NCBI RefSeq assembly: GCF_030684215.1
Contig: NZ_JAUXOV010000073.1
Location: forward strand, 1-64,000
Direction of reading: 5' to 3'
From: Pseudotabrizicola sp.
GTDB lineage: Bacteria > Pseudomonadota > Alphaproteobacteria > Rhodobacterales > Rhodobacteraceae
Length of the DNA: 64,000 nt
The translations under genes were made by a program, and so were the position numbers. The notes beneath the pieces are model-generated. The model was given only the letters and a program-made list of their open reading frames with translations, searched no databases and was not told where the DNA came from. Each line of letters begins with the position of its first letter. Position 1 is the first letter of the stretch. Positions 16,927 to 26,214 of the stretch are shown here, piece after piece.

Positions 16927-18141
16927 CTAGGCCCGGCGCAAAAACCGCGCGATCACAAATGCGGCAAAGCCTGCCAGCAACGACAGCACAAGCCCCATGC
17001 GGGCGGCTTCTGCCATGCTGCCACCGGGCAATGCGCTGTCCAGTGCCAGAACCGGCACAGTGAACCCCATGCCGCAGATCACCGCGATCACCACAAGGTC
17101 ACCGGGGCGCACCCCTTGCGGTAGGCCGAACCCCAACAGCCGCGCCGCACCCCAGGCCCCAAGCAAAACTCCGGCGGGCTTGCCCAGCCAAAGCGCTGCC
17201 AGAACCGTGCCGGTGGTCGGGCCAAACGCCAGAAAATCCACGCCGCCCTGTGTCAGGCCGAACAAGAACAGCACCACAGCAAGCGGTTTGACCAAAAGAT
17301 GTGCCAGCCGGTTCAGCGGGTCGTGCAGGAATTCCTCGGCTTCGGCAAAAAGACCAAAGGCGCGGTCGGCATGCGGCATGACCAGAACCAGCGGCAACAA
17401 CCCCAAAGCTCCGGGCAGTCCCGCCAGCACCACCCCAAGCCATGACACCCCCCCACCCAGCACATAAGGCCAAAGCGCAAAGGCCCGGCGATGATCACGC
17501 TCGCTGGCATTGGCCCGCGCCAGACGGCCAAAACCAAACCAGACCGCAGCGATGGCCACCACCGTCAACCCCAGCCAGATCAGCCGCAATCCGCTCGCCG
17601 GATAGGCCAGCCCCACAACGATCAGGCCAAAGATATCATTTGCAATGGTGATCAGCAGCAAAAGGTGCAGGGCAGGGTGGCCGTTGCCAAAGATCATCCG
17701 GCCCACCAGATAGCACAGCACCACATCTGACCCCAAGGGCAGGGGCCAACCCGCCCCGGTGCCGGCCTCAACCGCTGTTTCAAACAGCGCGCCGCAGATC
17801 AGCCAGACCAGCACCGCCCCGATCCAGCCGCCAAGCATGGCCGCCAAGGGCAAGCCCCCACGCCGCCCCGACAAGGCCCCGCGCTTCAGCCGGACAGCTT
17901 CCCACAATTCCTTGCCAACAAAGAACAAAAACAGCGCCATCAACCCTTCAGACACAATAGCAACCGGAGTCAATGCCAGCGGAAACGGTGCCAGCCATTC
18001 GGGCAATGGCAGTTCAACCAGCCGCCACTCCACCGCGTCATAGTAGCTTGACGCAGACAGCGTCAGCCACAGCGTTGCCATCCCGATCCCGGCCAGCAAA
18101 GCCAACCCGAAATGGCGCACAAAAGGAGAGACCCGGTACAT
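16927..18141 (-). CDS. NhaA-type Na+/H+ antiporter with Asn-Asp in place of the Asp pair
   Basis: The 404-residue protein has about 11-12 hydrophobic segments and NhaA landmarks: GSDVVLCYLVG (Asp139, matching Asp133 of E. coli), ITIANDIFGLIVV (Asn168-Asp169, matching Asp163-Asp164) and LWLGKPAGVLLG (Lys321, matching Lys300). The substitution of the first Asp by Asn is the striking feature; in this superfamily the Asp-Asp form is associated with electrogenic exchange and Asn-Asp with electroneutral exchange. So ion stoichiometry or substrate may differ from classical NhaA. It lies alone between kpsT and the tetR gene, all on the minus strand. Confidence 0.8.
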   Translation of the reverse strand: MYRVSPFVRHFGLALLAGIGMATLWLTLSASSYYDAVEWRLVELPLPEWLAPFPLALTPVAIVSEGLMALFLFFVGKELWEAVRLKRGALSGRRGGLPLAAMLGGWIGAVLVWLICGALFETAVEAGTGAGWPLPLGSDVVLCYLVGRMIFGNGHPALHLLLLITIANDIFGLIVVGLAYPASGLRLIWLGLTVVAIAAVWFGFGRLARANASERDHRRAFALWPYVLGGGVSWLGVVLAGLPGALGLLPLVLVMPHADRAFGLFAEAEEFLHDPLNRLAHLLVKPLAVVLFLFGLTQGGVDFLAFGPTTGTVLAALWLGKPAGVLLGAWGAARLLGFGLPQGVRPGDLVVIAVICGMGFTVPVLALDSALPGGSMAEAARMGLVLSLLAGFAAFVIARFLRRA

Positions 18142-18264
18142 GGCAGCCTTCCATCACGTAAGACGATACAGCCCCCGACCCATAGCGCCGCACCGGCCCC
18201 GCTTCAATGCCAGCCACATGCGCCACACCGCACTGTTGCCTGATCGCACGCCTTCATCTTGGCT

Positions 18265-18286
18265 CAAATACTCCCGCGCGGAGCGC
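18265..18286. repeat. 22-bp intergenic repeat, copy 1
   Basis: CAAATACTCCCGCGCGGAGC plus GC recurs identically at 32377-32398. It contains the palindrome CCGCGCGG and lies 25 bp beyond the stop of the TetR gene, i.e. just after a gene end. Confidence 0.8.
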
Positions 18287-18310
18287 ATCCGACGGTCCTC
18301 AAGCCCAGCC

Positions 18311-18943
18311 TCAGGACAGCTTGGCCCGGTCTGGCGGCAGCAGCCCCAATCCGCGCAGATAAATACCGATACCCGCTTCCAGCAGATCTTCTGGCGGAAA
18401 CGGACTTGGCGCGCCACCATTGGCACTGCCGCGCATGTATAATTCTACCACGCCATGACTCATCGCCCAGATATGGGCCGAGAACATCGTCGCGGGCGGA
18501 CGCATGGCGGGGGGCAGGTGTTGCGACAGGCTTTCTGCCGCCCGCTCCAGCACGCCACGCGCTTTATGCGCCACAAGGGCAAGCTCGGGGTGGTCATTCA
18601 GGTTCAGCCCGGCCTCGAACATCGCCATATAGTGGCCGGGATACTTGCGGGCAAAGGCAAGGTAGGCGCGCCCCGTCGCCTCAAACGCGGCCAAAGCCGA
18701 GGGGCGGCCATTGTCAAAGGCAAATTCCATCAGCGCCGCGAAAATCTCGTATCCCTGCCGCGCAACTTCCGCCAGCAGATCCTCGCGCCCTGCAAAATGG
18801 CGATAGACCGCTGCGGGGGTCACGTCGGCCGCCTTGGCGGCCTCGGACAGCGTGAACCCGGTGGGTCCTTGGTCTGCGATCAGGCCAAGCGCCGCCTCGA
18901 CCAGCGCCTGACGCAGATTGCCGTGGTGGTAGCCGCGTTTCAC
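18311..18943 (-). CDS. TetR-family transcriptional regulator
   Basis: The 210-residue protein has the N-terminal TetR helix-turn-helix ([40 protein letters not shown] in two parts) and a C-terminal ligand domain of the WHG type with a [10 protein letters not shown] stretch. It starts with GTG at 18943, which overlaps the stop of the PPK2 gene (GTGA), so the kinase and regulator are translationally coupled. Its effector and target are unknown; autoregulation of the ppk2-tetR pair is a reasonable guess. Confidence 0.9.
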   Translation of the reverse strand: MKRGYHHGNLRQALVEAALGLIADQGPTGFTLSEAAKAADVTPAAVYRHFAGREDLLAEVARQGYEIFAALMEFAFDNGRPSALAAFEATGRAYLAFARKYPGHYMAMFEAGLNLNDHPELALVAHKARGVLERAAESLSQHLPPAMRPPATMFSAHIWAMSHGVVELYMRGSANGGAPSPFPPEDLLEAGIGIYLRGLGLLPPDRAKLS

Positions 18944-19833
18944 GACTTCCCTTTGCGCAGGTCCGGCCCGCCGCAGATCGCCGGATCTGGGGTGCCGATC
19001 TCGTCAAGATCCCGCCCCTTGTAGTCAACCGCCCGCAGGATCGTCTGCACTGCTGCAATGCGGGCGCGCTTTTTGTCATCGGACAGGAGCACGGTCCATG
19101 GCGCAAAGTCGAAATGGCTGCGCTCCATCGTCTCGTCAATCGCGGCGCAGTATGCGTCCCATTTGCCAAGACCCTCGATATCGATGGGCGACAATTTCCA
19201 TTGCTTGAGAGGGTCTTGCTCGCGGTCGATAAAGCGCTTGAGCTGTTCGGCCTGACCGACCTCCAGCCAGATCTTGAGGAAGATGATGCCCTCATCCACC
19301 AACATCCGTTCAAAATCAGGCAGTTGCGCAAAGAAATGCGCGCGCTGATCTGGAGTGCAGAAGCCAAACACATGCTCGATCATCGCGCGGTTATACCAGC
19401 TTCGGTCGAACAGGGCGATTTCCCCTTTGGCGGGCAGCCAATCGACATAGCGCTGGAAGTACCACTGCGCTGCCTCGCGGTCCGAAGGTTTGGACAACGC
19501 AACAACCGTGCACACCCGCGGGTTCAGGTTTTCACGCGTGGCCCCGATTGTGCCGCCTTTGCCCGCGGCATCGCGACCCTCAAAGATCACCACCAGCCGT
19601 TTGCCGCTGGCTTTCAGGTCAGACTGCATCTTGACCAGTTCGATCTGAAGCGCGCCCATCTGCGCCTCATACTCCTTGCCCTTCATGTCGCGGCGATAGG
19701 GATAGGTGGCATCAAGAATATCGTCCTTGGTGGCAGTCTCTATAGCCTTGCGGACCGAGGCGGGCGCTTCGGTCTTGAAGAATGCGCTAATGGCACCATC
19801 GAATGGCAAAGCATTGTCGGATGGCAGAGTCAT
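18940..19833 (-). CDS. ppk2: Polyphosphate kinase 2 (PPK2 family)
   Basis: The 297-residue protein carries the PPK2 core: Walker [11 protein letters not shown] in [14 protein letters not shown], the lid region TRENLNPR, Walker B FDRSWYNR and the conserved WKLSPID with the [10 protein letters not shown] region. Single-domain PPK2s of this length mostly use polyphosphate to phosphorylate nucleoside diphosphates (class I). The frame extends upstream to 19923, but the ATG at 19833 before [10 protein letters not shown] gives the usual length. The gene is coupled to the downstream tetR by a GTGA overlap. Confidence 0.92.
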   Translation of the reverse strand: MTLPSDNALPFDGAISAFFKTEAPASVRKAIETATKDDILDATYPYRRDMKGKEYEAQMGALQIELVKMQSDLKASGKRLVVIFEGRDAAGKGGTIGATRENLNPRVCTVVALSKPSDREAAQWYFQRYVDWLPAKGEIALFDRSWYNRAMIEHVFGFCTPDQRAHFFAQLPDFERMLVDEGIIFLKIWLEVGQAEQLKRFIDREQDPLKQWKLSPIDIEGLGKWDAYCAAIDETMERSHFDFAPWTVLLSDDKKRARIAAVQTILRAVDYKGRDLDEIGTPDPAICGGPDLRKGKS

Positions 19834-19867
19834 GGCTGTTGTCCCCCGTGTTTGGCTCAACCTACGG

Positions 19868-20830
19868 TCATTGGTCGTGTCCGCGCAATCCGGCCCGCAC
19901 GGCAACCCGGTCAATCGCTGCAATCACCTCATTCGGGTGAGTGTGGTGTGGCATATGCCCCGCACCCGGCAGCACTGCCAAAGCCCCGTTCGGAATCAGC
20001 TCCATCAGCGGAGCAGAGTGGATGTGAAGCGGCACGATGGTATCGGCGTCGCCATGCACCAGTTCGATCGGAAGGATCAGGCTTGGGTAGTCGCGCTGCA
20101 TCACTTCAACTTGTGGCCGCAAGCCATTGATTTGAGAAACATTGGTTGCCATTGATTTACGGCGTAACGTCAGGCCGATGCCCAGATGATCGGCATAGCC
20201 CTTGGGGGGAGATTGCGGTGCAAACACCCCGTCGATCGCCCGGCGCACGTAGCTGTCTGCCACGAGGGCCGAGGCCAGCGGCACCAATGTCGCCCGGCCA
20301 ACGGGTGTGGCTGTGATCCGATACCATGGGTCCAGATCTCCGGGCCATGGCAATGATGGCGATGACACCAGCACAAGCGCTGCCGGGGGGGCTTGCAAGG
20401 CCCAGGAAAGCGCCACGGTGCCACCATAGCTTTGGCCCAGAACAATCGGATTTTCCACGCCAATTTGCGCCATAGCCTGCCGCAGAACCCGCGCCTGGCC
20501 GCCCGTGCTGGCGTCATTGCCCGGCAAAGGATCGGAATAGCCCAAGCCGGGACGGTCCACCGCAATCACCCGGTAGCGGTCCGACAATTGCGCCATCAGC
20601 GCAAACGTAAACTCGCGCAGATTGCCGTTCGCGCCGTGGATCATCACAAGATCGGGGCCAGAGCCCGCAATCTGCATATGCACCGCAAGCCCCTCGACGG
20701 TCACAAACTGCCCCGTCGGCGGATGCGTTTGCTGTGCCGAAGCCGCGCGCGCACTTAGCCGCCATTGGGTTGCGGCAATCAGGCCAAGGCCGATGAGTGC
20801 CGCACTAACGGCCAATGTCTTGAGGGTCAT
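19868..20830 (-). CDS. Alpha/beta hydrolase, membrane-anchored or exported
   Basis: The 320-residue protein has an N-terminal hydrophobic segment ([18 protein letters not shown]) followed by an alpha/beta-hydrolase fold: oxyanion HGANGN, nucleophile elbow GQSYGG, acid HGDADTIVP and catalytic His in GAGHMPHH. Its substrate cannot be told. The ATG at 20830 was chosen because it places the hydrophobic segment at the N-terminus; it overlaps the metA 3' end by 26 bp. An ATG at 20869 is also possible. Coupling to metA suggests co-transcription only. Confidence 0.85.
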   Translation of the reverse strand: MTLKTLAVSAALIGLGLIAATQWRLSARAASAQQTHPPTGQFVTVEGLAVHMQIAGSGPDLVMIHGANGNLREFTFALMAQLSDRYRVIAVDRPGLGYSDPLPGNDASTGGQARVLRQAMAQIGVENPIVLGQSYGGTVALSWALQAPPAALVLVSSPSLPWPGDLDPWYRITATPVGRATLVPLASALVADSYVRRAIDGVFAPQSPPKGYADHLGIGLTLRRKSMATNVSQINGLRPQVEVMQRDYPSLILPIELVHGDADTIVPLHIHSAPLMELIPNGALAVLPGAGHMPHHTHPNEVIAAIDRVAVRAGLRGHDQ

Positions 20831-21722
20831 AAGGGGTGGACTGATATATCTCGTTGATCCAGTTGCCATATAGCAGGTGCGCGTGACTTCTCCAGCGGTT
20901 CAGAGGCTTCATCAACGGGTTGTCATCAGTGTAGTAGTTCAGCGGCACATTGATCGCGGTGCCGCTGGCGATATCGCGGTCGTATTCCTGCTTCAGCGTA
21001 TCGCTGTCATATTCAAAGTGGTTGAAGATATACAGCGCGCGGTGATCCGGGTCTTCAACCAGACAGGGGCCAACCTCATCACTGCCCAAAAGGGTGCGCA
21101 GACCGTGGCATTGGTCAATCTCTGCCTGACGCATTTCGGTCCAACGGCTGACGGGAATCACAAAATCATCCGAAAACCCGCGCAGATAGGGCGAGGTGGG
21201 CGACAGGTTGCGGTGCCGGAAGCAGCCGAATGCCTTATGGTCAAGCATGTGCTTCTTGACGCCGTGAAAATGGTTGATCATCGCCATTCCGCCCCAGCAC
21301 ACACCAAGGGTGGATTGCACATGGGTCTGCGTCCATTCAAAGACCTCTGCCAATTCCTGCCAATAGGTCACCTGTTCAAAGGGCAGATGTTCAATCGGCG
21401 CGCCGGTGATGATCAGCCCGTCAAATTTCTCGGCCTTCACCTCCTGAAACGGGCGATAAAACGCCTCCATATGTTCGGCGGCGGTATTTTTGGTCTGGTG
21501 TTCCGACATGCGGATCAGCTCGAAGCTGATTTGCAGAGGGGTGGCCCCGATCAGACGCGCGAACTGGTTTTCGGTCTGAATCTTCTTTGGCATCAGGTTC
21601 AGAAGGCCGATTTTCAGCGGCCGGATATCCTGCCGCGCCGCCCGTTCCGGCGACATGACCATGACGCCTTCGCGCTGGAGCACGTCAAAAGCGGGCAGGG
21701 TCTCTGGCAGGGTAATCGGCAT
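20805..21722 (-). CDS. metA: Homoserine O-acyltransferase MetA, predicted acetyl-specific
   Basis: The 305-residue protein is full length for MetA (E. coli 309). It shows [17 protein letters not shown], the nucleophile Cys142 in GVCWGGMA and the catalytic His in IFNHFEYD. It activates homoserine for methionine synthesis. Residue 111 is Glu ([10 protein letters not shown]), the residue that in Bacillus cereus MetA gives acetyl-CoA use, whereas succinyl-specific E. coli MetA has Gly there. So homoserine O-acetyltransferase is predicted despite the usual succinyl label. There is no room for a SAM-II riboswitch: the upstream gene ends 38 bp away. Confidence 0.92.
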   Translation of the reverse strand: MPITLPETLPAFDVLQREGVMVMSPERAARQDIRPLKIGLLNLMPKKIQTENQFARLIGATPLQISFELIRMSEHQTKNTAAEHMEAFYRPFQEVKAEKFDGLIITGAPIEHLPFEQVTYWQELAEVFEWTQTHVQSTLGVCWGGMAMINHFHGVKKHMLDHKAFGCFRHRNLSPTSPYLRGFSDDFVIPVSRWTEMRQAEIDQCHGLRTLLGSDEVGPCLVEDPDHRALYIFNHFEYDSDTLKQEYDRDIASGTAINVPLNYYTDDNPLMKPLNRWRSHAHLLYGNWINEIYQSTPYDPQDIGR

Positions 21723-21760
21723 GGGACGCTTCCTTTGGCGCGAGGGATGTAGGCGCTGGA

Positions 21761-22630
21761 TCAGCGCCGATCAATGGCGCGGGCGATCAGGGCGTTGAAA
21801 TCTTGCGGTGTGGCGACGGCGGCCACCTCCTCGGCGGTGACGGTCACCCCCCAGTCCGCCATCGCGCCATAGCGCGGCTGACGATGGGCAAGTGCGCGGG
21901 CGTATGTCCAGCGCACAAAGTGATCAGGATCGCAAGTTTCTTCGATTTTGTCATGGGTTACCCGGTATTCTTCCCACGCCGCATGAAGAAATTCGGGCTG
22001 ATAATACATAGGCTTTGGCGCACGATCAAAACGGCGTACCAATTCGGCAGTGTGGTCATCAGAGCCTTTGATCCAGACCAGCAGCAGTGTTTCCGACAGC
22101 TGCCGCATCACCGGGTCATCCTTGTTTTCGGCCTCCACCACCTCGCAGATAGAGCCAGAGGTGTCGCAAACAAAGTTCTGATAGCCATAGATTGTTTCAG
22201 CCCGCGCCATGAAATGCGCCGTGTCCAGCATCGCGGCAACCTCGGCCCTGCGGTGCTGTTCCTGGCGCAGCATATAGTCGGCAAAGGGCAGGCCACCCCG
22301 TGCCGGATCGCCGGGCTTGCCCAGATAGGTGGACAGGGGGGCCAGATTGTCGAAGGTGATATTCGACGCGATGTAGACCGAGTCTGTCATCAACAACTCG
22401 CGCAGAAGCGGCACTTTCATCGCCTCGCGCTTGAAATTGTCGGCGATATATTCACCCATGTAGCGGGTGCCGATCCGGTAATCGACCGAGTAATGGAACC
22501 AGCCTCCCGTGGTGGCGCGGGTATCGCGCAGCATGTTCGACAGATGGGTCTTGCCCAGACCCGACATGCCAAAAAGCAAAACCCGCTTGCGCGCGCTGTC
22601 CAGATAGTCTGCCCCGGTCGCGTAGATCAT
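21761..22630 (-). CDS. P-loop ATPase-like protein of unknown function
   Basis: The 289-residue protein has a P-loop at the N-terminus ([17 protein letters not shown]) and later [16 protein letters not shown], which resembles a nucleoside-kinase-type substrate region rather than an ABC or AAA protein. No transmembrane segments or known catalytic domain can be seen beyond the P-loop. It precedes metA by 38 bp on the same strand, so the two may be co-transcribed. I do not recognise a characterised family; similar proteins seem to be lineage-restricted. Confidence 0.6.
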   Translation of the reverse strand: MIYATGADYLDSARKRVLLFGMSGLGKTHLSNMLRDTRATTGGWFHYSVDYRIGTRYMGEYIADNFKREAMKVPLLRELLMTDSVYIASNITFDNLAPLSTYLGKPGDPARGGLPFADYMLRQEQHRRAEVAAMLDTAHFMARAETIYGYQNFVCDTSGSICEVVEAENKDDPVMRQLSETLLLVWIKGSDDHTAELVRRFDRAPKPMYYQPEFLHAAWEEYRVTHDKIEETCDPDHFVRWTYARALAHRQPRYGAMADWGVTVTAEEVAAVATPQDFNALIARAIDRR

Positions 22631-22687
22631 CGCCCTCTCCTCAAGCCTGCGCCTGACAGTTACCGCCCCCCGGCTGCGTCTTCAACG

Positions 22688-22717
22688 CAAAACCCGCCCC
22701 TGTGAGGGGGCGGGCTT
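22688..22717 (-). terminator. Terminator after the FadL-type gene
   Basis: On the minus strand AAGCCCGCCCC-CTCAC-AGGGGCGGGTTTT makes a GC-rich hairpin ending in a T run, 24 bp after the porin stop codon. Confidence 0.85.
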
Positions 22718-22740
22718 GATCTGTGGTGCCGTTGGGCCGA

Positions 22741-23859
22741 TCAGAAGGTGAAGCCGACTTTCATGCCGACGCCAATAGCCTTATTGCCGCGGAAGTTGCC
22801 AGCTGGCAGGCCCAGCGCCACCGGCGCCAGCGTGGTGTCTGCATCGCCAATATCAACATAGCTGACACCACCAGTGATTTTCATGTTGTCGCGGGTGTAG
22901 GTGCCGCCCAAAGTCACGCCTAGGCGCCCATCGGTCGGCCCAAGATTGGCTGCAAATCCGCCGCTCTGTTTTTCGTAATTGACCGACACTGCCCCTGACC
23001 AGTTCTCGTTGAACCGACGCCCCAGACCGATGGTATAGGTCGTGGTATCATTGTCATAGGACACCAGCGGCCGCCCTGTTGCACCGACATATTGCTGCGG
23101 TGCAATTGAAAACGCCGACCAATCCACCCAACGGATAGAGCCAAACAGCAGGGTGTCTTTTGCAATGCCCGACTGTGCTTCAAGGTTCACCGACTTCGGC
23201 GTTTCAATGACGGTGTTCGATCTGAACGGGCCCGCGAGGCCAAAGAATTCGGCCGTAGCGACGTTGTGCTTTATCTTGCTGTTATAGGTCAGCGCAACGC
23301 GCAATGCGATTTCTGGCTTTTCATAAGCCACGCCAACCACATAGCCCAAGCCACGATCTTGCTCGCCGACCACGCTATAGCCTGCAACAAACGGCACGCG
23401 CGCTACCGCTTCCAGTGTCTGCGAGCGCAAGCCACCGATCACGCTAAAACTCTCGCCCACTTTGTAGCGTACTACAGCGGTGAGGGCTGAAGTTTTCAAA
23501 TCGGCCGTCGCGCCTGAAGCGAAATAGCCGGTCATCGGATAATTGACTTTCGCCCCGAACGGGGTGTCAAGGATCAGCGCGAAATCAAGGCGGTCGTTGA
23601 TCGCGGTTTTTACGGCCATGCCAAGCTGGGTATAGTCACCAGACATATCGCCGCTTGGAACACCCGGTGTGGGTGACCCCGGGTTGGCGGCCGCACCTAC
23701 GCCTGACACCCTCGGCTTGACGGAACCGAAGGACAATTCTGCATAATTTCCGCGCTCAAACAACAGCGCCATAGATTGCGTTGTGCGCTCGAGTCCGCCT
23801 GCCTGCGCGGAGCCGGCCGCAAGAGCCGAGATCCCGACGGCGATCACCAAATTCTTCAT
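22741..23859 (-). CDS. FadL/OmpP1-family outer-membrane transporter
   Basis: The 372-residue protein begins with a signal peptide (KNLVIAVGISALAAGSAQA) followed by GGLERTTQSMALLFERGNYAELSFG, the N-terminal pattern of the FadL/TodX family in these bacteria, and continues as alternating beta strands ending in an aromatic residue (VGFTF), as outer-membrane barrels do. The substrate is hydrophobic and unknown (long-chain fatty acids in E. coli). ATG at 23859 has GAGGA immediately upstream; an in-frame ATG at 23892 would put the signal peptide internally. It is a monocistronic gene with its own terminator. Confidence 0.85.
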   Translation of the reverse strand: MKNLVIAVGISALAAGSAQAGGLERTTQSMALLFERGNYAELSFGSVKPRVSGVGAAANPGSPTPGVPSGDMSGDYTQLGMAVKTAINDRLDFALILDTPFGAKVNYPMTGYFASGATADLKTSALTAVVRYKVGESFSVIGGLRSQTLEAVARVPFVAGYSVVGEQDRGLGYVVGVAYEKPEIALRVALTYNSKIKHNVATAEFFGLAGPFRSNTVIETPKSVNLEAQSGIAKDTLLFGSIRWVDWSAFSIAPQQYVGATGRPLVSYDNDTTTYTIGLGRRFNENWSGAVSVNYEKQSGGFAANLGPTDGRLGVTLGGTYTRDNMKITGGVSYVDIGDADTTLAPVALGLPAGNFRGNKAIGVGMKVGFTF

Positions 23860-23957
23860 ACTGTTCCTCATCCCGACGATTGGATTTCCCATGAGAAGAG
23901 GCTATTTGACGCAGGCTTTACAGGTCAATCAATGACGCCGCGTCACAAATCATTCAT

Positions 23958-24842
23958 TCAGGGGTTGTGTGGCTTTCGTGTCTCAGACCGGATGTTGATC
24001 CAATTGGCCAGAACGATCAGTGCGGCACCCACAAACAGCAGTGCTTCCAGCTGTTCATTATACAAAAGCGCCCCGGCGAGGGCCATCAGCGGCAGGCGGG
24101 TGAAATCTATCGGCATGACGAATGTGGCGGGGGCAAGCCGCAGGGCCGAGGTAAGGCACAGATGCGCAAGAACGCCCGTCACGCCGATCAAGAACAGCCA
24201 GGGTCCGGTGGTGGCGGTTGGCCAGGTGATCTGCCCGTCCCACGCGGCCAGCACTGCGCCAAAGATGAATTGCATCACCGTCAGCCAGAACAGGATCGAC
24301 AGGATAGTGACATCGCGCGCCAGTCGCTTGGTCGCGATATTGGTCGCAGCAAAGCAGATGGCTGCCCCGGCGGCGGCCAGAACGCCGACATTCAGCGCGG
24401 CAAAATCGGGACGCACCACGATAAGGATGCCGACAAAGCCAAGCCCGGCGGCAAGCGCGCGCGGGCCAGTGATCCGCTCGCCCAAAAGAAGTGGGGACAG
24501 CAGGATCACCCAAAGCGGTGAGGTGAATTCAATCGCGATCAGTTGCGCAAGGGGAATCAGAGTCAGCGCCCAGAACCACAGGTTTTGCCCGGTAAAATGC
24601 ACCACGTTGCGCACAGCGTGGCCCGTCAGCCGGGTGGCCCGGATATCACGCAAACGGCCCATGGCAAGGGCCGCGCCGATCACCAGAAAAAAGCTGACAA
24701 AAGACCGCGCCGCCATGATCTCAAACGTATCGTGCACGCCCTGAAGTTGACGCCCGGCAATTGCCATCCCGCTGAAGGACACGACAGAGCCAAGCATCCA
24801 CAGGGCGGCAGTCACAGGGCGATAGGGGGCGGGGGTGGTCAT
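23958..24842 (-). CDS. EamA/DMT-family transporter
   Basis: The 294-residue protein has about ten hydrophobic helices in two repeats (e.g. AALWMLGSVVSFSGMAIAG, FVGILIVV, FLIGVTGVLAHLCL, LALAGALL-like end with EQLEALLFVGAALIVLA), the layout of drug/metabolite exporters with two EamA domains. It would act in the inner membrane. The substrate is unknown. It is followed on the minus strand by no linked gene; the FadL-type gene lies 98 bp further. Confidence 0.85.
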   Translation of the reverse strand: MTTPAPYRPVTAALWMLGSVVSFSGMAIAGRQLQGVHDTFEIMAARSFVSFFLVIGAALAMGRLRDIRATRLTGHAVRNVVHFTGQNLWFWALTLIPLAQLIAIEFTSPLWVILLSPLLLGERITGPRALAAGLGFVGILIVVRPDFAALNVGVLAAAGAAICFAATNIATKRLARDVTILSILFWLTVMQFIFGAVLAAWDGQITWPTATTGPWLFLIGVTGVLAHLCLTSALRLAPATFVMPIDFTRLPLMALAGALLYNEQLEALLFVGAALIVLANWINIRSETRKPHNP

Positions 24843-24883
24843 GTGCCCCTTCTGGCGCGTGCCAGAGGGACTGTCCAGAGCCG

Positions 24884-25162
24884 TCAGTCGCGCAATTCCT
24901 CGACCCGGAAATCTCGCAGGATATGGCGGGTGGCATCAAACCAGAGGCTGGCCCGTGTGCGGGTCTGGTGGGCATCAAAATCGGCGCGGGTGCGAAAGGA
25001 TTCCTGAACATCCCAGATCATCGGGTCATCGGTCTGGGCAACATTAAACGACAGACAGCCCGGTTCTTCGCGCGACAGGCGGATGTGTTCGGGCAGATGC
25101 GCGCGGACGACATCGGCCTCGGCTTGCGACATGCAGATGAGATGCCCTTTCAGCCGGATCAT
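24884..25162 (-). CDS. Antibiotic biosynthesis monooxygenase-domain protein (ABM)
   Basis: The 92-residue protein has the single ABM domain (dimeric ferredoxin-like fold) with EPGCLSFNVAQTDD and VQESFRTRADFDAHQTR, the usual quinol/haem-type monooxygenase pattern. Its start overlaps the end of the upstream zinc dehydrogenase gene by 4 bp (25159-25162), so the pair is translationally coupled. The physiological substrate is unknown. Confidence 0.82.
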   Translation of the reverse strand: MIRLKGHLICMSQAEADVVRAHLPEHIRLSREEPGCLSFNVAQTDDPMIWDVQESFRTRADFDAHQTRTRASLWFDATRHILRDFRVEELRD

Positions 25163-26151
25163 TGCGGCACCACGATTGCGCGCACGTCGCCCGCCGGGGC
25201 GGCGTGGGTGATGGCTGTGACAGCCTCGGACAGAGTCAGCACGCGGCTGATCAGCGGGGCGACGCTGACCGCGCCCGACGCAATCATCTGCGCCGCGCGG
25301 GCGTGGGTAAAGGGGTTGAGAAAGCTGTACAACATCTGGATTTCTCGGAACAACAGGTCAAAGGGTTCAATAGCAACCGTAACGCCTTTGGCCAGCACCC
25401 CCAGAATGACAATCCGCCCCCCGGTCGCGGTCAGGGCGGGGGCGGCTTGCACGGTGTCGGCCACGCCCGCACATTCGATCACCGCATCTGCCCCAAAGGG
25501 CCAGATTGCAAGCGCCTGCGCTGGCGTCGCGGCCACATGGGTTGCGCCCAGTGACAGGGCCAGATCCTGCTTGGCGCGGCTACGGGTCAGCATCATCACC
25601 TCTGCCCCGGCAGAGCGCGCGAGTTGCAGCGCCAAAAGGCCGATAACTCCGCCGCCAAGGATCATGCAACGCTCGCCCGGGCGCAGGGCGGCGCGGTCCA
25701 GCCCGTGCAAGGTACAGGCAAGGGGTTCACAAAATGCGCCGTGATGGGGGTGCAGGCCCGCTGGCAGAGCAATGGCATTGTGCGCAGGCATAAGGGCGAA
25801 GGGCGCAAAGCCACCGTCGCGGCCAACGCCAGTGGGGCGGTTGTTCGGGCACAGGTTGACCCGACCCCGCAGGCATTGGGGGCAGGTCAGACAGGGGATA
25901 TTGGGGTCACAGGTAACGCGGGTGCCCAGGGCCAGATCCACGCCATCCCCAACCGCGGTTACAATGCCGCTGAATTCATGGCCCAAGGTCACAGGTGGTG
26001 TGCTGGGGAATTCGCCCAAAAACAGATGACGGTCGGTTCCGCAGATGCCCGATGCCTCAACCCGCACGACAAGTTCCCCGGGGTTTGGCTGCGGCTCGGC
26101 CACTTGGGTCAGCCGCAGATCTCCAACACCGAACAACCTTACCGCTTGCAT
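25159..26151 (-). CDS. Zinc-dependent medium-chain alcohol/polyol dehydrogenase
   Basis: The 330-residue MDR protein has the catalytic zinc ligands in GICGTDRH and GHEFSG, a structural zinc lobe with four Cys (CLTCPQC ... C), and the nucleotide-binding GGGVIGLLALQLARSAGA. It resembles sorbitol/threonine-type dehydrogenases; the substrate is open. The ATG at 26151 has GGAGGG six bases upstream and is preferred over the upstream in-frame starts. It is coupled by a 4-bp overlap to the ABM-domain gene, suggesting they work on the same compound. Confidence 0.85.
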   Translation of the reverse strand: MQAVRLFGVGDLRLTQVAEPQPNPGELVVRVEASGICGTDRHLFLGEFPSTPPVTLGHEFSGIVTAVGDGVDLALGTRVTCDPNIPCLTCPQCLRGRVNLCPNNRPTGVGRDGGFAPFALMPAHNAIALPAGLHPHHGAFCEPLACTLHGLDRAALRPGERCMILGGGVIGLLALQLARSAGAEVMMLTRSRAKQDLALSLGATHVAATPAQALAIWPFGADAVIECAGVADTVQAAPALTATGGRIVILGVLAKGVTVAIEPFDLLFREIQMLYSFLNPFTHARAAQMIASGAVSVAPLISRVLTLSEAVTAITHAAPAGDVRAIVVPQ

Positions 26152-26214
26152 AGCGCCCTCCATCCCTGATCCGCAGAGTGGGCGGGCTGGCTGGGGCAAG
26201 CAAGTGGTTTTGCG

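Noticed and set aside
16981..17000. CRISPR-like or tandem repeat structure anywhere in the window
   Set aside because: I saw no regularly spaced direct repeats; the only repeats are the 36-bp inverted pair, the 22-bp pair and the short TAACCAA copies.
21723..21760. SAM-II riboswitch upstream of metA
   Set aside because: Only 38 bp separate metA from the upstream gene and no riboswitch-like pairing or conserved segment is visible.
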